This document shows, one piece after another, positions 29,434 to 40,489 of a stretch of DNA of 64,000 bases. The notes beneath the pieces were generated by a model that worked only from the letters and a program-made list of their open reading frames with translations, was not told the DNA's origin and ran no database searches. The translations under genes were made by a program, and so were the position numbers. Source of the DNA: Daedaleopsis sinensis (lineage: Eukaryota > Basidiomycota > Agaricomycetes > Polyporales > Polyporaceae); contig CM066308.1 in assembly GCA_033807695.1 (NCBI GenBank), forward strand, positions 3,038,001-3,102,000, given 5' to 3'. The number at the start of each line of letters is the position of its first letter. Positions within the stretch are counted from its first letter, which is position 1.

Positions 29434-31269
29434 AACCTTTCGGATGGAGGGATTTGCGTCATAATTCTGTTCATGTGCACTGTTATGCCGAATGCAACTT
29501 GTTAGGTTCAATTATCAGAAACAATCGACGACATTCTAAAACATCGGACCTCAGGGCTATTCATCCTGACCATGCGACGGCGGTCCATTGTGCCCTGCTG
29601 TCACGGTCAAAGCCCCAATTCCTGGACACGGTACAGACAAATGGCCCCGAAATGATCAAGAGCGCACTCAAAGAGAAGCAAAGACGCACCGTGGGCTGGG
29701 CAAAGTCACAGTTATGACGTGTAGTGACCGCGAACTTCATGTTCAAATTAAGTCAACCATCTGCAGGGCTACTATTAGCCTATGGCTGTACAGACTCCAA
29801 AGCGGAGACAACAGACCGGAAAACGCCGTGTTTGTGCCGGTCATGCCGGATTTATTTTGAGCTCCGATCGGCTGCTTCCGAGTAGTACACGCTGGGTTCT
29901 CCGCTGCGCCAAGGAGCTTCTCATGCACCCTACAAGACTAAGGCGGGAAACTGCGCGGGAACCTAGACAGTAACCACGACTCTCAAACACGCTGCGGCAT
30001 GCCATGTACGTGGGTTTTGCACCTCCATGCATACTCGCAGATAACAACCCTCGGCCGGAGGCCAGCACACATAGCAGATGTACTATCCGTCTCACTCACG
30101 TCGGTACCCGACGTGGCCAGTCACCAATGCCACACGACAACGAACAATCAGACCCACATCTACAGCGAGTCAACCGTGCGTCTACTCGAAACCTGCATTC
30201 CGCCCAGTAACGACCAACTGACACATACTAAACCCACGACATATAGAGAGCTTAAGCACGACCGAATCAATGCACCTCTACCGCACCGACGACCCCGAAG
30301 CTAGAAATTTCCCGGGTTGTGAGTTCCTGCAGGTGAGGAGAATAATGTCCTTCACGAAAGCACGTCTCACGTCCTACGTTCAATGTCAACGCCTGCTTCC
30401 ATTCCTACATCGCGCGAACGTTTGGTGAGAGGAATCTGGACCGACCGAAAACGATTTTTAGTGCTGACAATACGCTCCTTCACACACAACTCTCCAGTCC
30501 CCACTCAATCTATCAACCTTCAACTCAGGACTTCCCTAGGTGCCCAACTTACGCCCGCGAGTGTGCCTTAGGGACATTCGCGGTGTTCTCAGGGTTTGTT
30601 TCTTAACGTACTCACCTCGGATCTGTGTCGTGAGTGACATGTTCCATTCGACCCTATGTGGACGCAAAATCTTACTTATATGCCACAATGGGGCAGCGCT
30701 TACACACGACCCCTTGAGCAACGGCTCGGGTTCTACCGACATGGCCCATATTCGCAAAAAAACGGTCCGAGACGTTATCGCAGCGACAACTTGACAGAAA
30801 CGTGTTCTAATCGGTCTCGTCTATCGATCTGCGTACCGTCTTGCTCTTCCCAACTTCTCGATCACAGACGTCCAGGCAAAGCATGCGCCCGAAACGTAGT
30901 TCCCCACGAGTCTACAAATTAATAATAAATTTGTAACCAGATTTCCCCAGCGAAGTCTGTACAAATCTACCTCAACGCAAACCTGTATCCGACAGCCGGG
31001 CGCTCCGCCCCTCGTTGAATTCAGCAGTGTCCGATGCCGGTGTTGACCGGATCCTTCAGAGGAAGTCCCAGGCCTTCCGCAGACGTTGATGTTGCGTCTG
31101 GAGAGGTCGACGTTCCGATCCCACCTTTAGGATCTTGTCTACAAGTGCGCACGGTTTCAATAATTCTACCCATCGCACGCATACTCATCCGAGACCGCCA
31201 CGCCAACTCTGCCGCTCATATACAACCAATTCTTTCTGCATGCACAACCGCTCCCCAGTCCCCGTCACA
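29434..31269. other. no confident gene
   Basis: Short plus-strand frames (30004-30210, 30383-30571, 30540-30794) have near-random composition. 30126-30206 (starting MPHDNEQSDPHLQ) might be a first exon of a gene reaching 31.3 kb. No domain, RNA gene or repeat was recognised. Confidence 0.3.
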
Positions 31270-31992
31270 ATGCATGCGTCCAAGGGCATCTACAACTCCG
31301 CACAGCGGATCCCTCCTCCTCCATACACCCCGCAACCTACTCCAGACATTCAGCACCTTCCCGCTTCACCACTGGACGTCTACGTCGAGGCCCCCGAACA
31401 GCCGTGCACGTCCGGCGGACGGGTCGCGGGTCCATTCACTTGCTTCATTCGAGTTACACCACGACAGCCGATTTACATAGGTGCCATCCTCCGCCTGATC
31501 CCAATCACTGCACCGACATATCCAGTCCATCCGCCTTGTCTTTTTCCATCCGTATCCCCCGGAGAAGGACCAACAATCGTGGGGGAAGTGACATCCATCC
31601 TCAGCATCACCAAACATACCATCACGCTCGTCGTCGTGTCACACAACAACCAGCTGCCCTCTCAGATCTCTCATGTCACTCTGCCTTTCATACACGGCAA
31701 AACGTTCAACGCCAGTCTGTGGACGCGTCTTTCGCGGGCCATACATTGGTCAAGGCTCCCCAACGCCCAAACCCCAAGCATGCTCGACAGCTGCGTTCTC
31801 AACGCTACAACTCACACTACCCTTTACATGGACGAGGTACGTCTCAAGCATTTTCGTCGTGAGCAACGTTTTCGCTTGTCGCTCACGAGCAAGATAGGCA
31901 GTGACGTCCTCCGATACAATTCTCACCTTGGTGCCATGCTCGGGAGCGACGAGAAAGCGAGATGCATGGGAAAACGACCACCACTCGGATGA
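31270..31992 (+). CDS. hypothetical protein, family A copy 1
   Basis: A plus-strand frame from ATG 31270 (context CACAATGC) to 31992, 240 residues. A Pro-rich N-terminus (RIPPPPYTPQPTPD) precedes a beta-rich core: CFIRVTPRQPIYIGAILRLIP, then PTIVGEVTSILSITKHTITLVVVSHN, then VTLPFIHGKTFNASLWTRL. The same order of blocks with similar spacing occurs in the gene at 36118: rim-strand, G-D/A-x-L or V-A-L-F/I-P, V-x-G-x-V, H-(S/T)-x-T-(F/L)-V-V. The two are therefore paralogues. No known family is recognised. A donor-like GGTACGTCT at 31834 hints that the last ~50 codons may be intronic. Confidence 0.5.
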   Translation: MHASKGIYNSAQRIPPPPYTPQPTPDIQHLPASPLDVYVEAPEQPCTSGGRVAGPFTCFIRVTPRQPIYIGAILRLIPITAPTYPVHPPCLFPSVSPGEGPTIVGEVTSILSITKHTITLVVVSHNNQLPSQISHVTLPFIHGKTFNASLWTRLSRAIHWSRLPNAQTPSMLDSCVLNATTHTTLYMDEVRLKHFRREQRFRLSLTSKIGSDVLRYNSHLGAMLGSDEKARCMGKRPPLG

Positions 31993-32371
31993 TATCCCCA
32001 ATGCAACCCGGACGCACGGTAGCCCGAAATGAAACATCTACTCTCTCTACCACCCCGCCGTCTTCACGGATCGAGGACAGTCCCGACAGAATACTTTCAT
32101 TGCACCGCTTTTCTCTACGTATTTAACATGAGACACTTCGAGTCCCAACTCATTGTATTCGCACGCATTTCCAATGATTGATGTAGCACAGTAGCCATAA
32201 CTGTTCACGCAAACCAAGGAAATTCAAGCACACCCCGAGTACGATGGAGACGAACGTACATGGAACACCTGGGAACTTCCGGTCTCGCGTAGACCAGGAT
32301 TCCCGCACTTGCGAATGCATAACCCGTCACTCCGTACATCACGTACACTTGGTACACAACCCGTGCCCTAT

Positions 32372-33397
32372 CTATTCGACCGAGCTTCCACTGCCAATAC
32401 CACAGCCCGATATGCCTTCGTCAGACAACGCAACAGCAGAAGAGATCCCGCGATTGCGGGTGTCGTCCTCGTCCAAGTACTGCAAAGAATAGTCAGCAGA
32501 TACCTCGCTGAATGGCGGTGCCCTTACAAATTTCTCCGCAATTATCTTCTCCACGTTTAGAGCGCGAACCACTTCCTGCTCATGGACAAGTAGCATCTGG
32601 ATAGAGCGACTCAGGGAGGCGCAGCCCAGTTTCACAGAAGAAAACGTACACGAACAGACCGAGTCGACAGGCCGCAGTACTCCCGATGTCTCTTGAAACC
32701 AGGAGGGACCAACCCCAAATCCCCGACTTGCACGTGAAGGAAATCGATGTATTCTTCCATGCATTCCATGTAGAGTCTTCTCTTGTCGTGCGAAGAAAGC
32801 CACTCCCTTGTAACAGCTTAGCTTTAGCTCAGGGGGCATCCACATAGGACGAACTCACGGATCTGTCACTTCAAAGCCAACATTGCGCGATATCTGCTTG
32901 AAGAACTTCTGCCGTAAGTTGAGCGCATTCCGAACGAGTCCGCGCTCCGAGCGATGCGCTGTGACGCTCTCATCGTCATTCTCCACAGGTACAAGAGCAA
33001 GATGACGTCCTCCCCCACACAAGGCCGCCTCGTCCCCGAGCACCGAGAACTGTCGGGCCAGAGACTTGCCGACAGCACCAGACGGCGTCGATGGCGAACA
33101 CTCGATATCTTCTATAGTCGGCCGGTGTTGCGTAGAAGATGCACCGCCAAGTGAATGTTGTGGAGTATTCTGGAAAAGATGACACTCCACAGTCGCAACC
33201 GGAGTACTTGAAGGACCATTCGGAATAAATGTGTTGTCAATAGACGGCACCGATGATCCAGTCATGCAGCTTGAACCCTGCTTGACGAAGGCAGCCCAGT
33301 CAACGCCATCGAACAGCTCGTCCCAATCCACTGTATCATCCTGCTCTCCATCTGGTACGTCCTCGTAGCACGGGTAGAGAAGTTGCATGGATTCCAA
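32372..33397 (-). CDS. hypothetical coiled-coil protein, family B copy 1
   Basis: The first exon begins at 33397 with an acidic N-terminus (DGEQDDTVDWDELFDGVDWAAF) and runs to about 32870. Downstream minus-strand pieces include, in different frames, MEEYIDFLHVQVGDLGLVPP and SIQMLLVHEQEVVRALNVEKII, so at least two introns are needed. The pair EYIDFLHVQV then GLST, SIQMLL resembles the block DIYIATLEAHIDRLHELL, GLSS, SMLSALKHEN of the gene at 34407-35385, so the two are probable paralogues in opposite orientation. The function is unknown; coiled-coil dimerisation is a guess. Confidence 0.4.
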
Positions 33398-34406
33398 ATC
33401 GCTCGCTGTTGCCTACGTAGTATCAAAAAGCAACGATGAGCAATGTTCTACCACCGATTAGAGCCCACACTTACCATTCGGTCCATGCACATTCGATGCC
33501 ACGCGAGACTTGAAAGACGAGGTATAAGCACACACTACAAAAGACGCAGAGTACAGACGCAGCAAGCAACGCGAGGACTTATGAAAGCAACATGAGAGGT
33601 GAGGAGCATGAGAAGCACAGCCTTATCCGGATCTCGAAAAGTTGCCGAAGCCGTGCGGACTCGGAACACATAAGTTAATTACGACATTCCGGTTTAGGCA
33701 AGCAAGCATGTCAACTTCGAACTATCACACGGACTCATCAAAGACCCGACGCACACCCCGGGAACTTGACCTATCGAGGTAACAACCAGCCGAACCCTAC
33801 ATCGGCGCGTAGAGGATGGGTATACAGAGGACCATGCGAATAACAGTAACCGAACACGGCTCATGAATATTGAATATCCGGACTGTAAGTGATCTTTCAC
33901 GCCGACGCACCGAATGTTAACCACCCATGGTATACAGTCCGGCCGATCGTCCAGCAGATTGCGTCACCCACATGGAGCCCACGGTTACCTAATACATCGA
34001 AGACCGGATAGACTTGACACGCATTTCCTCTCAGTAGAATTTCTGTCAGCGAACCATGATCGCACTTCCTACATCAGTCTAGAAGACCGGTACAAGAATA
34101 GCTCCAGCTATCATATTCTCTACAAGTCATTCCGCGCGAGTCCCACTTAATCCTACTCAGCGAAATTGCGTCCGGCAGACTCCCATTCTAGATGCACACT
34201 CAAAGCACATTCGCCGCGAAAACCGTTCCTCGACACACCACCGCCGTTCACCCCGTGCACTCACAGAACACAAAAAGAACCATACTTAGGCGCGTCTTTC
34301 ACACACTGTATGCATCCCTGACAGACCTTTTCCACTCATTCCCCACCGCAGAGACCTTCCCGACATCATATTACTGCCCACACCCAACCTCCTACTACGC
34401 ACCTAC
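33398..34406. other. intergenic, bidirectional 5' region
   Basis: This lies between the two head-to-head family B genes. It is relatively AT-rich with no convincing exon; 33694-33924 minus and 33914-34150 plus are near-random frames. Confidence 0.35.
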
Positions 34407-35385
34407 ATGTCGAGTCCCATCGAAGAATCGATCCTCGAAATCTCGGACCGTAAAGGAGAGCACGACCGTCGCGGCGTCATCGACCAGGCGGTCCGACCTC
34501 GTACATCCTCTGCGACGACGTTGCATAAGCCTGCCTCTTCTACTCAGGCAGCTAGAAAAAGATCACGCTGTGAGCAGTTCCCATCTCAAGCTGTTGACAA
34601 ACTCCACCACGAGCTAAACACTGAATTCCACACTCTCCACAAATCAAATAGCGTCCAAGACGCGACAGCTCGGCTACACTCCTCCATCTCAGTTGCTCGC
34701 TACAGACCCTCGACTTGCATCGCTATATCACCGCATCCATAAATTCTGCAGAGAGAGACACTCGCGACGCAAGCTGTGGATGTTTCGTTTCGAGAACAAA
34801 ATCTTCAGCGAACATGAGATGTGAGTCTTCCTTGAGCCCCTCGACCATTCTTGACGGAACATCCCTACTACAGCCGAACTATGGGATCACCGGAACGGCG
34901 GGATATATACATTGCCACGTTGGAAGCCCACATCGACCGATTGCACGAGCTATTACAATCGATCGCACCAACCACAACAGTATCCGAAGACGTGCTACAG
35001 ACATACAGCGGATTAAGCTCCGCTCTTGCGAAGGTTGGTAATGAACCAGATAACGTCGACATATTCTAACCGACAACAGTCGATGCTTTCCGCATTGAAG
35101 CACGAGAACCTCACCATTCGACTCCAGACGGTAGAACTGCAGCGGTCAGTAATAAGCACTATTTTCGCCGTAATAGTCGGGACGCGTTCTCACAATGCCC
35201 AGCAGAGCAGCATGTCACTAAAGCACGCGCTTCCTAAGGGCACGAGCATGCGACAGTTCGACTACCGATCTCCAATCCCGCATTGCGCCCAGATACATAA
35301 TCGTGTACATACGCCCCCCGTCCTCGATATTCAATCACCACGTCCACCCAAAGTGACCTATCCGCAAGCGCCCGGAAGGAGCTGA
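34407..35385 (+). CDS. hypothetical coiled-coil protein, family B copy 2
   Basis: The start ATG at 34407 (MSSPIEESILEISDRKGEHD) leads into a first exon to about 34700. A segment containing RRKLWMFRFENKIFSEHE ends at a donor GTGAGTCTTC (about 34820). An acceptor CTACAG at about 34870 leads to ERRDIYIATLEAHIDRLHELL. A donor after LSSALAK (GTTGGTAATG) and acceptor ACAACAG at about 35079 give SMLSALKHENLTIRLQ. A last intron joins a Pro-rich tail ending at 35385. The helix pair reads as a coiled coil. It is paralogous to the minus-strand gene at 32372-33397. No known function. Confidence 0.45.
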
Positions 35386-35425
35386 AATCTCCCAGTCGAA
35401 TTAAAATTTTGCCGACAACCACATA

Positions 35426-35903
35426 ATGCTGACCAATCCTCCGAGGACTTCAGATGTGGACCCTCGAGAAGCGCACCTGCAAAACCACATTTCCGGCAGG
35501 GCGCTCCATCGGCTGACGCCGCAAAGGTTCTACGGACGCGGTAAGTCCCTCGTTCACGGCACAGATATCCTCCATACTTCGTGAACCCTTCGCAGAGATA
35601 TCGTACCTCAGCAGTGTTACCTCTCCCGCGGAACTCGCAAACCTAATACAGCATCCGACCCTACGAATTCTCCCTCCCCCAGGCTGTTACAGGCACGCAG
35701 ACAGTTGTCCGACAAGCCGCGCTTCCCAGTGGCAGGGTGGTCACCCTCAGAACCCTGTCTGCAAGGGACAAACCGACGAAGAATGTCTATCGGCGACTAA
35801 TCTCCACAACTACAACGAGAGTCCTCAGATCTACACAAGACCAGCTCCTAGAACGCGACAATCCAACTACGGCTGGCCCGAACTGCGCATGCAGGTACTA
35901 TGA
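35426..35903 (+). CDS. hypothetical two-exon protein, 140 aa
   Basis: Exon 35426-35540 (MLTNPPRTSDVDPREAHLQ...) splices through a 55-nt intron (GTAAGTCCCT..CGCAG) to 35596-35903 in phase, giving 140 codons. The second exon has six Cys, but no motif is recognised. The end could instead be a further donor GTACTATG just before the stop. It sits between family B copy 2 and family A copy 2 on the same strand, so it may belong to the same duplicated cassette. Confidence 0.35.
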
Positions 35904-36117
35904 ATACAATTATGAGTATACCTCTTTCCACTTCCCTTTCAAAGCTTTGCTGAGCGATCGCAGATTCAGGCACCGAGCGGACAGCTCCGTCTCGAAAGCT
36001 TAAATAACTGCGGTAGTATCAGGCAGCCCAAGACTCGGTGGGGTGTCATGAAGTATATAAAGAACACAACAGTTCTTTCGATGGGATACAGACCACTCCG
36101 GCGCACGCCTCGGAATC

Positions 36118-37035
36118 ATGACGTCGTTTCGAGATCTCAACAACATATCTCTTCTTTCGCCGCGTCTCGCCTTCACATCTTCTCACTCGCCTACAACATC
36201 GGACCAACACGATCGTCTTTCCGACGCCACGTGGCTAGAGGTCGCTGGCGCCACAGAACTGTACGGCGTTTCCGCAGACAATCACTCCGAACGCCAAAAG
36301 ATCATCGCATGCACGGTCGTCACGACCCCTTCGAAGCCTATCCGGCTCGGCGACACGGTCGCTCTGTTCCCCGTATACCCACGCGAAACATTGTCCGACG
36401 TTCGTCGCGTGGACATCGCGTACTTTTCCCCCCATCCCACAGTCTTCGGTACCGTATGCGGTATCGTCGGCATGGAGAGACACAGTGTCACCTTCGTCGT
36501 CACGAACGAATCTCTGCGCAGCCCATCCATCGCATTCGCGCACGTCAGTATCCAGTACCACCCAGGCACTACCGTCAAGCCTACCCTTCGATGGAAACTC
36601 ATACGAATGTTACAAGGCCCCTACTTAACAGACTCCCGCCTCCTCCCCCTCTGCGAAAAGAAAGATTCGCCCCTCGCACGCCAATCTTCAAACGCCCGCC
36701 TCGCACATCACTGTTCAAATTTCCCAAGATCCGGAAGTTCAGTTCGAAGAGGATGCAATTGCGATCCCAGACCCCACACGCCCCCATCTCCCGCATCGAT
36801 CTCCTCGAATGTGATTCGGTCATCGACATATCAGCGTTCAACGCATCCCATTCAGCCATTTTACCCGAAAGCCGACGAGAACGCGCCAATCCGAACTTGT
36901 CCGATTCCAACTCCATTTCCCGTGCAAGCACAACCGTTGCGCGCCCGACTTCGATTCCGTGGGTTAGAGACGCGTGGCTGTCTATGGGTTTCGGACAGGT
37001 GCGTTCACCACCGCCTCGCATCACTACCCTACTAA
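36118..37035 (+). CDS. hypothetical protein, family A copy 2
   Basis: A plus-strand frame of 305 codons from ATG 36118 (MTSFRDLNNISLLSPRLAF). The core is KIIACTVVTTPSKPIRLGD, TVALFPVYP, PTVFGTVCGIVGMERHSVTFVVTNE and a closing WKLIRMLQG. It matches the core of the gene at 31270-31992 in block order and spacing. The C-terminal 110 residues are Pro/Ser/Arg-rich and may be disordered or partly intronic; the alternative frame over this stretch is also open. The family is not recognised. Confidence 0.5.
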   Translation: MTSFRDLNNISLLSPRLAFTSSHSPTTSDQHDRLSDATWLEVAGATELYGVSADNHSERQKIIACTVVTTPSKPIRLGDTVALFPVYPRETLSDVRRVDIAYFSPHPTVFGTVCGIVGMERHSVTFVVTNESLRSPSIAFAHVSIQYHPGTTVKPTLRWKLIRMLQGPYLTDSRLLPLCEKKDSPLARQSSNARLAHHCSNFPRSGSSVRRGCNCDPRPHTPPSPASISSNVIRSSTYQRSTHPIQPFYPKADENAPIRTCPIPTPFPVQAQPLRARLRFRGLETRGCLWVSDRCVHHRLASLPY

Positions 37036-37387
37036 CAATTCGCGCTAGAGCTCATAACATCGACATTCGATACACGGCTCATCCGTTCTGACTCTCAAAG
37101 TAATTCTTTCGAAGCCACTTGCAACAGCAACCATACTAGTAGCACACCGAGAAGTGTAAACATATACATACATAGCGACATGAAAGCCACTTAGCCACAA
37201 CAAAAGAGTCATGACGATACGAAGCATCCCTCAGATTGCACCACTACACTCATCGGCAACGCCGCCTACGGTTCATTGCCGCCGGGTACGTTGAACCGAT
37301 TCCAGTGTTATTTCGACAGGACGGTGACATTCTACCCTGTAATACCGCACATGCCCGACCATAACATGACCGAGCAACCTCCATACA
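37036..37387. other. intergenic
   Basis: No frame with coding character was seen. Confidence 0.4.
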
Positions 37388-38301
37388 TCATAATAGAACC
37401 TCACTGAAACCCATATTGCTGACCAAGAGTGAGACCCGCGACGACAAGATACTTGCAACTCGCGAAGTCAAAGACAAAAAACGAGCGAGGTGGCCCCAAG
37501 GGACGTAGATGATGTTTCTGATCACCGCAGCAGTGAACTTCGATGTCGTCGTAGAGCCTGAGATGCACATACCGTGACCATCGCGTGTCCGAGCTAACAG
37601 ATACGAAGGAACAGAATGTGCACCGCCCAAAACTACAATGCGGATCTTAGCCGGGGCTGCGTTAATGACATCAAAAAGTCGCACTCCCGATGTTGTCGAG
37701 GGGGTGATCGAGACTTACCCCATAAACGCCAAGCATCATGGTCCGGCTCCGAATCATCGCGGAAGGGTTCGCGCATTTCGTGCCCAGCATGCCCTTGGCG
37801 ACATGCCCCAACAGCGTGTAGAAGGCGTACTCCTGCAGAACAAAACAGTCTCAGAGGCAAAACAGTTAAGTACAATTTGGAAGCATTAACGTCACTCATC
37901 CTCCCAACATTGCAGCCAGTCGCCCTCCTTGTTCCGACGAGTGACGGCGGAGCCGACGGTGCTGTGGCGGGTAAAGAAGGCCAGGAGGCAGTTATACCGA
38001 ACAAGTAATGCGTACACGTCGAGCTGTTGGCACTCCGCGCAGTTCAACGCAATTTTTGCCGGGCTGCGAGAAGGAAGCAAAGAATATGCCTGCAACAACG
38101 AAGGGCATTTTTTACAATCGGGACATTGAACACAGAACGCGAAAGACATACCATCAAAAACCGACCCGGTTGCACCTGAGACTCCTTAGCCTGCTCGTAG
38201 ACGTCCTCGCCCTCGGAAGACATGCCGGTGACGTGGTACTGCTCCCAGGAAACGGGGCATTGACAGGCTCGAAACCCCCCCCCGACGGAGTCGGTGATCA
38301 C
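37388..38301 (-). CDS. hypothetical multi-exon protein(s)
   Basis: Minus-strand exon 38301-about 38151 (CQCPVSWEQYHVTGMSSEGEDVYEQ..PGRFLM) ends at a donor GTATGTCTTT. An acceptor TTGTTGCAG at about 38089 continues with AYSLLPSRSPAKIALNCAEC and LDVYALLVRYNCLLAFFTRH, stopping at about 37892. A further chain, HDAWRLW - donor GTAAGTCTCG - AAPAKIRIVVLGGAHSVPSYLL (37700-37560), follows in the same direction and may be the same or a second gene. No known domain was recognised despite good coding character. Start and end are uncertain. Confidence 0.35.
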
Positions 38302-39997
38302 TTCTTACCAACACTGTAACCAAGAATGAGGGTCACCTGCAAATGAGGTCAGGGAATGAAAGAGATGCCGCATGGTAGCACGGAACGTACGGTGTAGACT
38401 CGGACGTACTTAGTACGTAGCTCGCAAGAGGGCAAGATGGCATATTAGCACGCAGAGCAAGATTTCGAAAGCACGTGAACGCACTATCCGGGCAACGTTG
38501 GGGAAACCGGTCGATGGGGTGGTGGTCATCCTCTGGCAGAAAAACGTCGATTCCAGTCGGCACGGAATGAAGCGAGAGACATACTGCGTTGGCGGCGGGA
38601 CTGACATCGGATGCAAGGGCGTTGCGAATCATGCTACACAAGACGACCTCCGAGAGCAACGAGTGACAGAGCAAGAGAGAGAGAGCAAGCTCACTGACTC
38701 TGAGGCACCAAGACGACGGCCGCCGGATATTGACGTCGCACACTTGATCATTGAGGACGCGTTGCCGCACCGAGCAGGCGAGAGAGTATTAACGAGTCCA
38801 TCATCCCAATACGTTCACGAAACTGGTACCGCGCCGCACCTCTCCTATCACGATGCGCAAAGAGGTGGAAGGGAAGGAAGAGGAGGAGAAATGAGCCTCA
38901 GAAGTCATCTCGTTTTCCATCACTAACGGCCACTTAATATTTTCGCTATACGTTCCTTAGGACCATTTTTCCTATTCGTTGCTTACTATCCCATATCCCA
39001 TAAATTGCTTACACGACGGGCATAGGGCCAGATTGGGGTGCCTAAAATGATGACATAAGTCAAGCCGTATTCAACCTTTTGCCACAATTTCTTGTACATA
39101 CTGGGAGAAGGGGGGCGTTACATAGTCAAAGAACTATCCATCCATTTCTGGTTCATTGAGATGCAACGTCAGCCTGCGAGAAAGAGGTACCTCGAAAGGA
39201 TAGGAGAATTCTGCATCTTCTTTGTATCCTCCTCACTCGGAAACGGGGGCAAGGCGCTGAATTTTTATTACATTTCTTTGCCGAACTATGCTCATTTTGG
39301 GCTCATTTTGTGATGCCTAGTTCGACGTGTGGCATTTTGGCCGGCCGGGTTTGTCCGTATAATGCAAACTATGCTGACGACTTTCATTCCATTGTTATCT
39401 GGCATTACCTGGTGCTCTTCAACTGCAGCAAAGACGCTAAAGATGTTGCAGAATCGGCAGCTAGAAACCTTGTCCAGGAAGGTAACATTTTCTACACCCC
39501 TTTTCGGCCAAAGAATCCAACATTCTCTACCCCCTAATACGCGTTCGGCTGATGTTGGGTTTTCTGCAACAGAAAATCCGTCCATAAAGTATCATTTCCT
39601 CCCCTAGGAAATCGTCCAAAAACTTTGGACAGGCACATCGCGCTACCCGGCACGACAGCGCACCACCACGGTCGCCTACGCGAAGCGTGACTGTGCGCTA
39701 CCCCGGGCTGCTCCCCACCGCCTCGCAGCGCAGCGCGGCGCACCCCCGCGCTCTGCACTCCTCCGCACCACATCCTCTCCTCCACTCCGCACCTCATTGG
39801 TCTACATCGCACTACATCACCCTATCCGCAACACACCACCCCGCTCAACTCGACCGAGCAGTGCCGGACTCTGCAACTACCAGGTCGGAAAGTCGGCTCC
39901 TGGTCGTACGTGCGCGCGCGTTAGCCGCTGTGTGCTACCGCTGTGTCATAAGTTAGTTGTCTTTACTGACCACACACTTGCTTCATTCTAGGTTCGT
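38302..39997. other. no confident gene
   Basis: A minus frame at 38333-38770 and plus frames at 39092-39607 have poor composition. 39640-39990 is CA/GC-rich on the plus strand and grades into the CGCGACACC array. A short direct repeat GCTCATTTTGGGCTCATTTTG lies at 39290-39310. Confidence 0.35.
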
Positions 39998-40400
39998 TCC
40001 GCGACACTTTGCAACGCTCTGCAAAGACGTCGCGACACCTCGCGACACCTCACGGACACACCTCGCGACACCCCGCGACACCCCGCGATACTCCGCGTTT
40101 CCTGACTCGTAGCGCGCTCTCGCGACACTACGTTTCGCGACGCATCGCGACGCATCGCGACACCCCGCGACACTTTGCAACGCTCCGCAAAGGTCTCACG
40201 ACATCTCGCGACACCTCACGACACACCCCGCGACACCCCGCGCTCCCTACCTGTGTAGCGCCCTCCCCCGCGACACCACATCTCGCAAGGTCCTGCGACC
40301 TCCGTGATGAAAATCCTCCTTGCATTGCCTCCTACGCTCTGCGACACCTGGCGCGACACTTCGCGACACGTCGCGACACCCCGCAGAGATACTCCTCGCC
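39998..40400. repeat. degenerate CGCGACACC minisatellite with ~166-bp higher-order duplication
   Basis: More than twenty copies or variants of CGCGACACC/CGCGACACT occur at 8-12 nt spacing. A larger unit starting CGCGACACTTTGCAACGCT at 40000 recurs at 40166 with similar downstream order (CTCGCGACACCTCAC, CCCGCGACACCCCGCG, TAGCGC), so the array itself was duplicated about 166 bp apart. Long open frames through it on both strands (Arg/Ser/Gly or His/Thr/Arg repeats) are a by-product of the repeat. Confidence 0.85.
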
Positions 40401-40489
40401 TTGCACTGATGCCCTACGACACTAGCGGTGTCCTGTTGCACTGATGCCCTACGACACTATAGTCGTGACATCGTGCAACAGGACACCGC
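40401..40489. repeat. direct repeat plus 16-bp perfect inverted repeat
   Basis: A 24-nt direct repeat (TTGCACTGATGCCCTACGACACTA) is at 40401-40424 and 40436-40459. A perfect 16-bp inverted repeat, GCGGTGTCCTGTTGCA at 40425-40440 and its complement at 40474-40489, encloses an imperfect inner palindrome (ACGACACTATAGTCGTG). The whole can fold into a hairpin of about 65 nt. Confidence 0.8.

Noticed and set aside
39983..40441. Long Arg/Ser/Gly and His/Thr/Arg frames through the CGCGACACC array
   Set aside because: A period of about 9 nt keeps frames open; the product is simply translated repeat.
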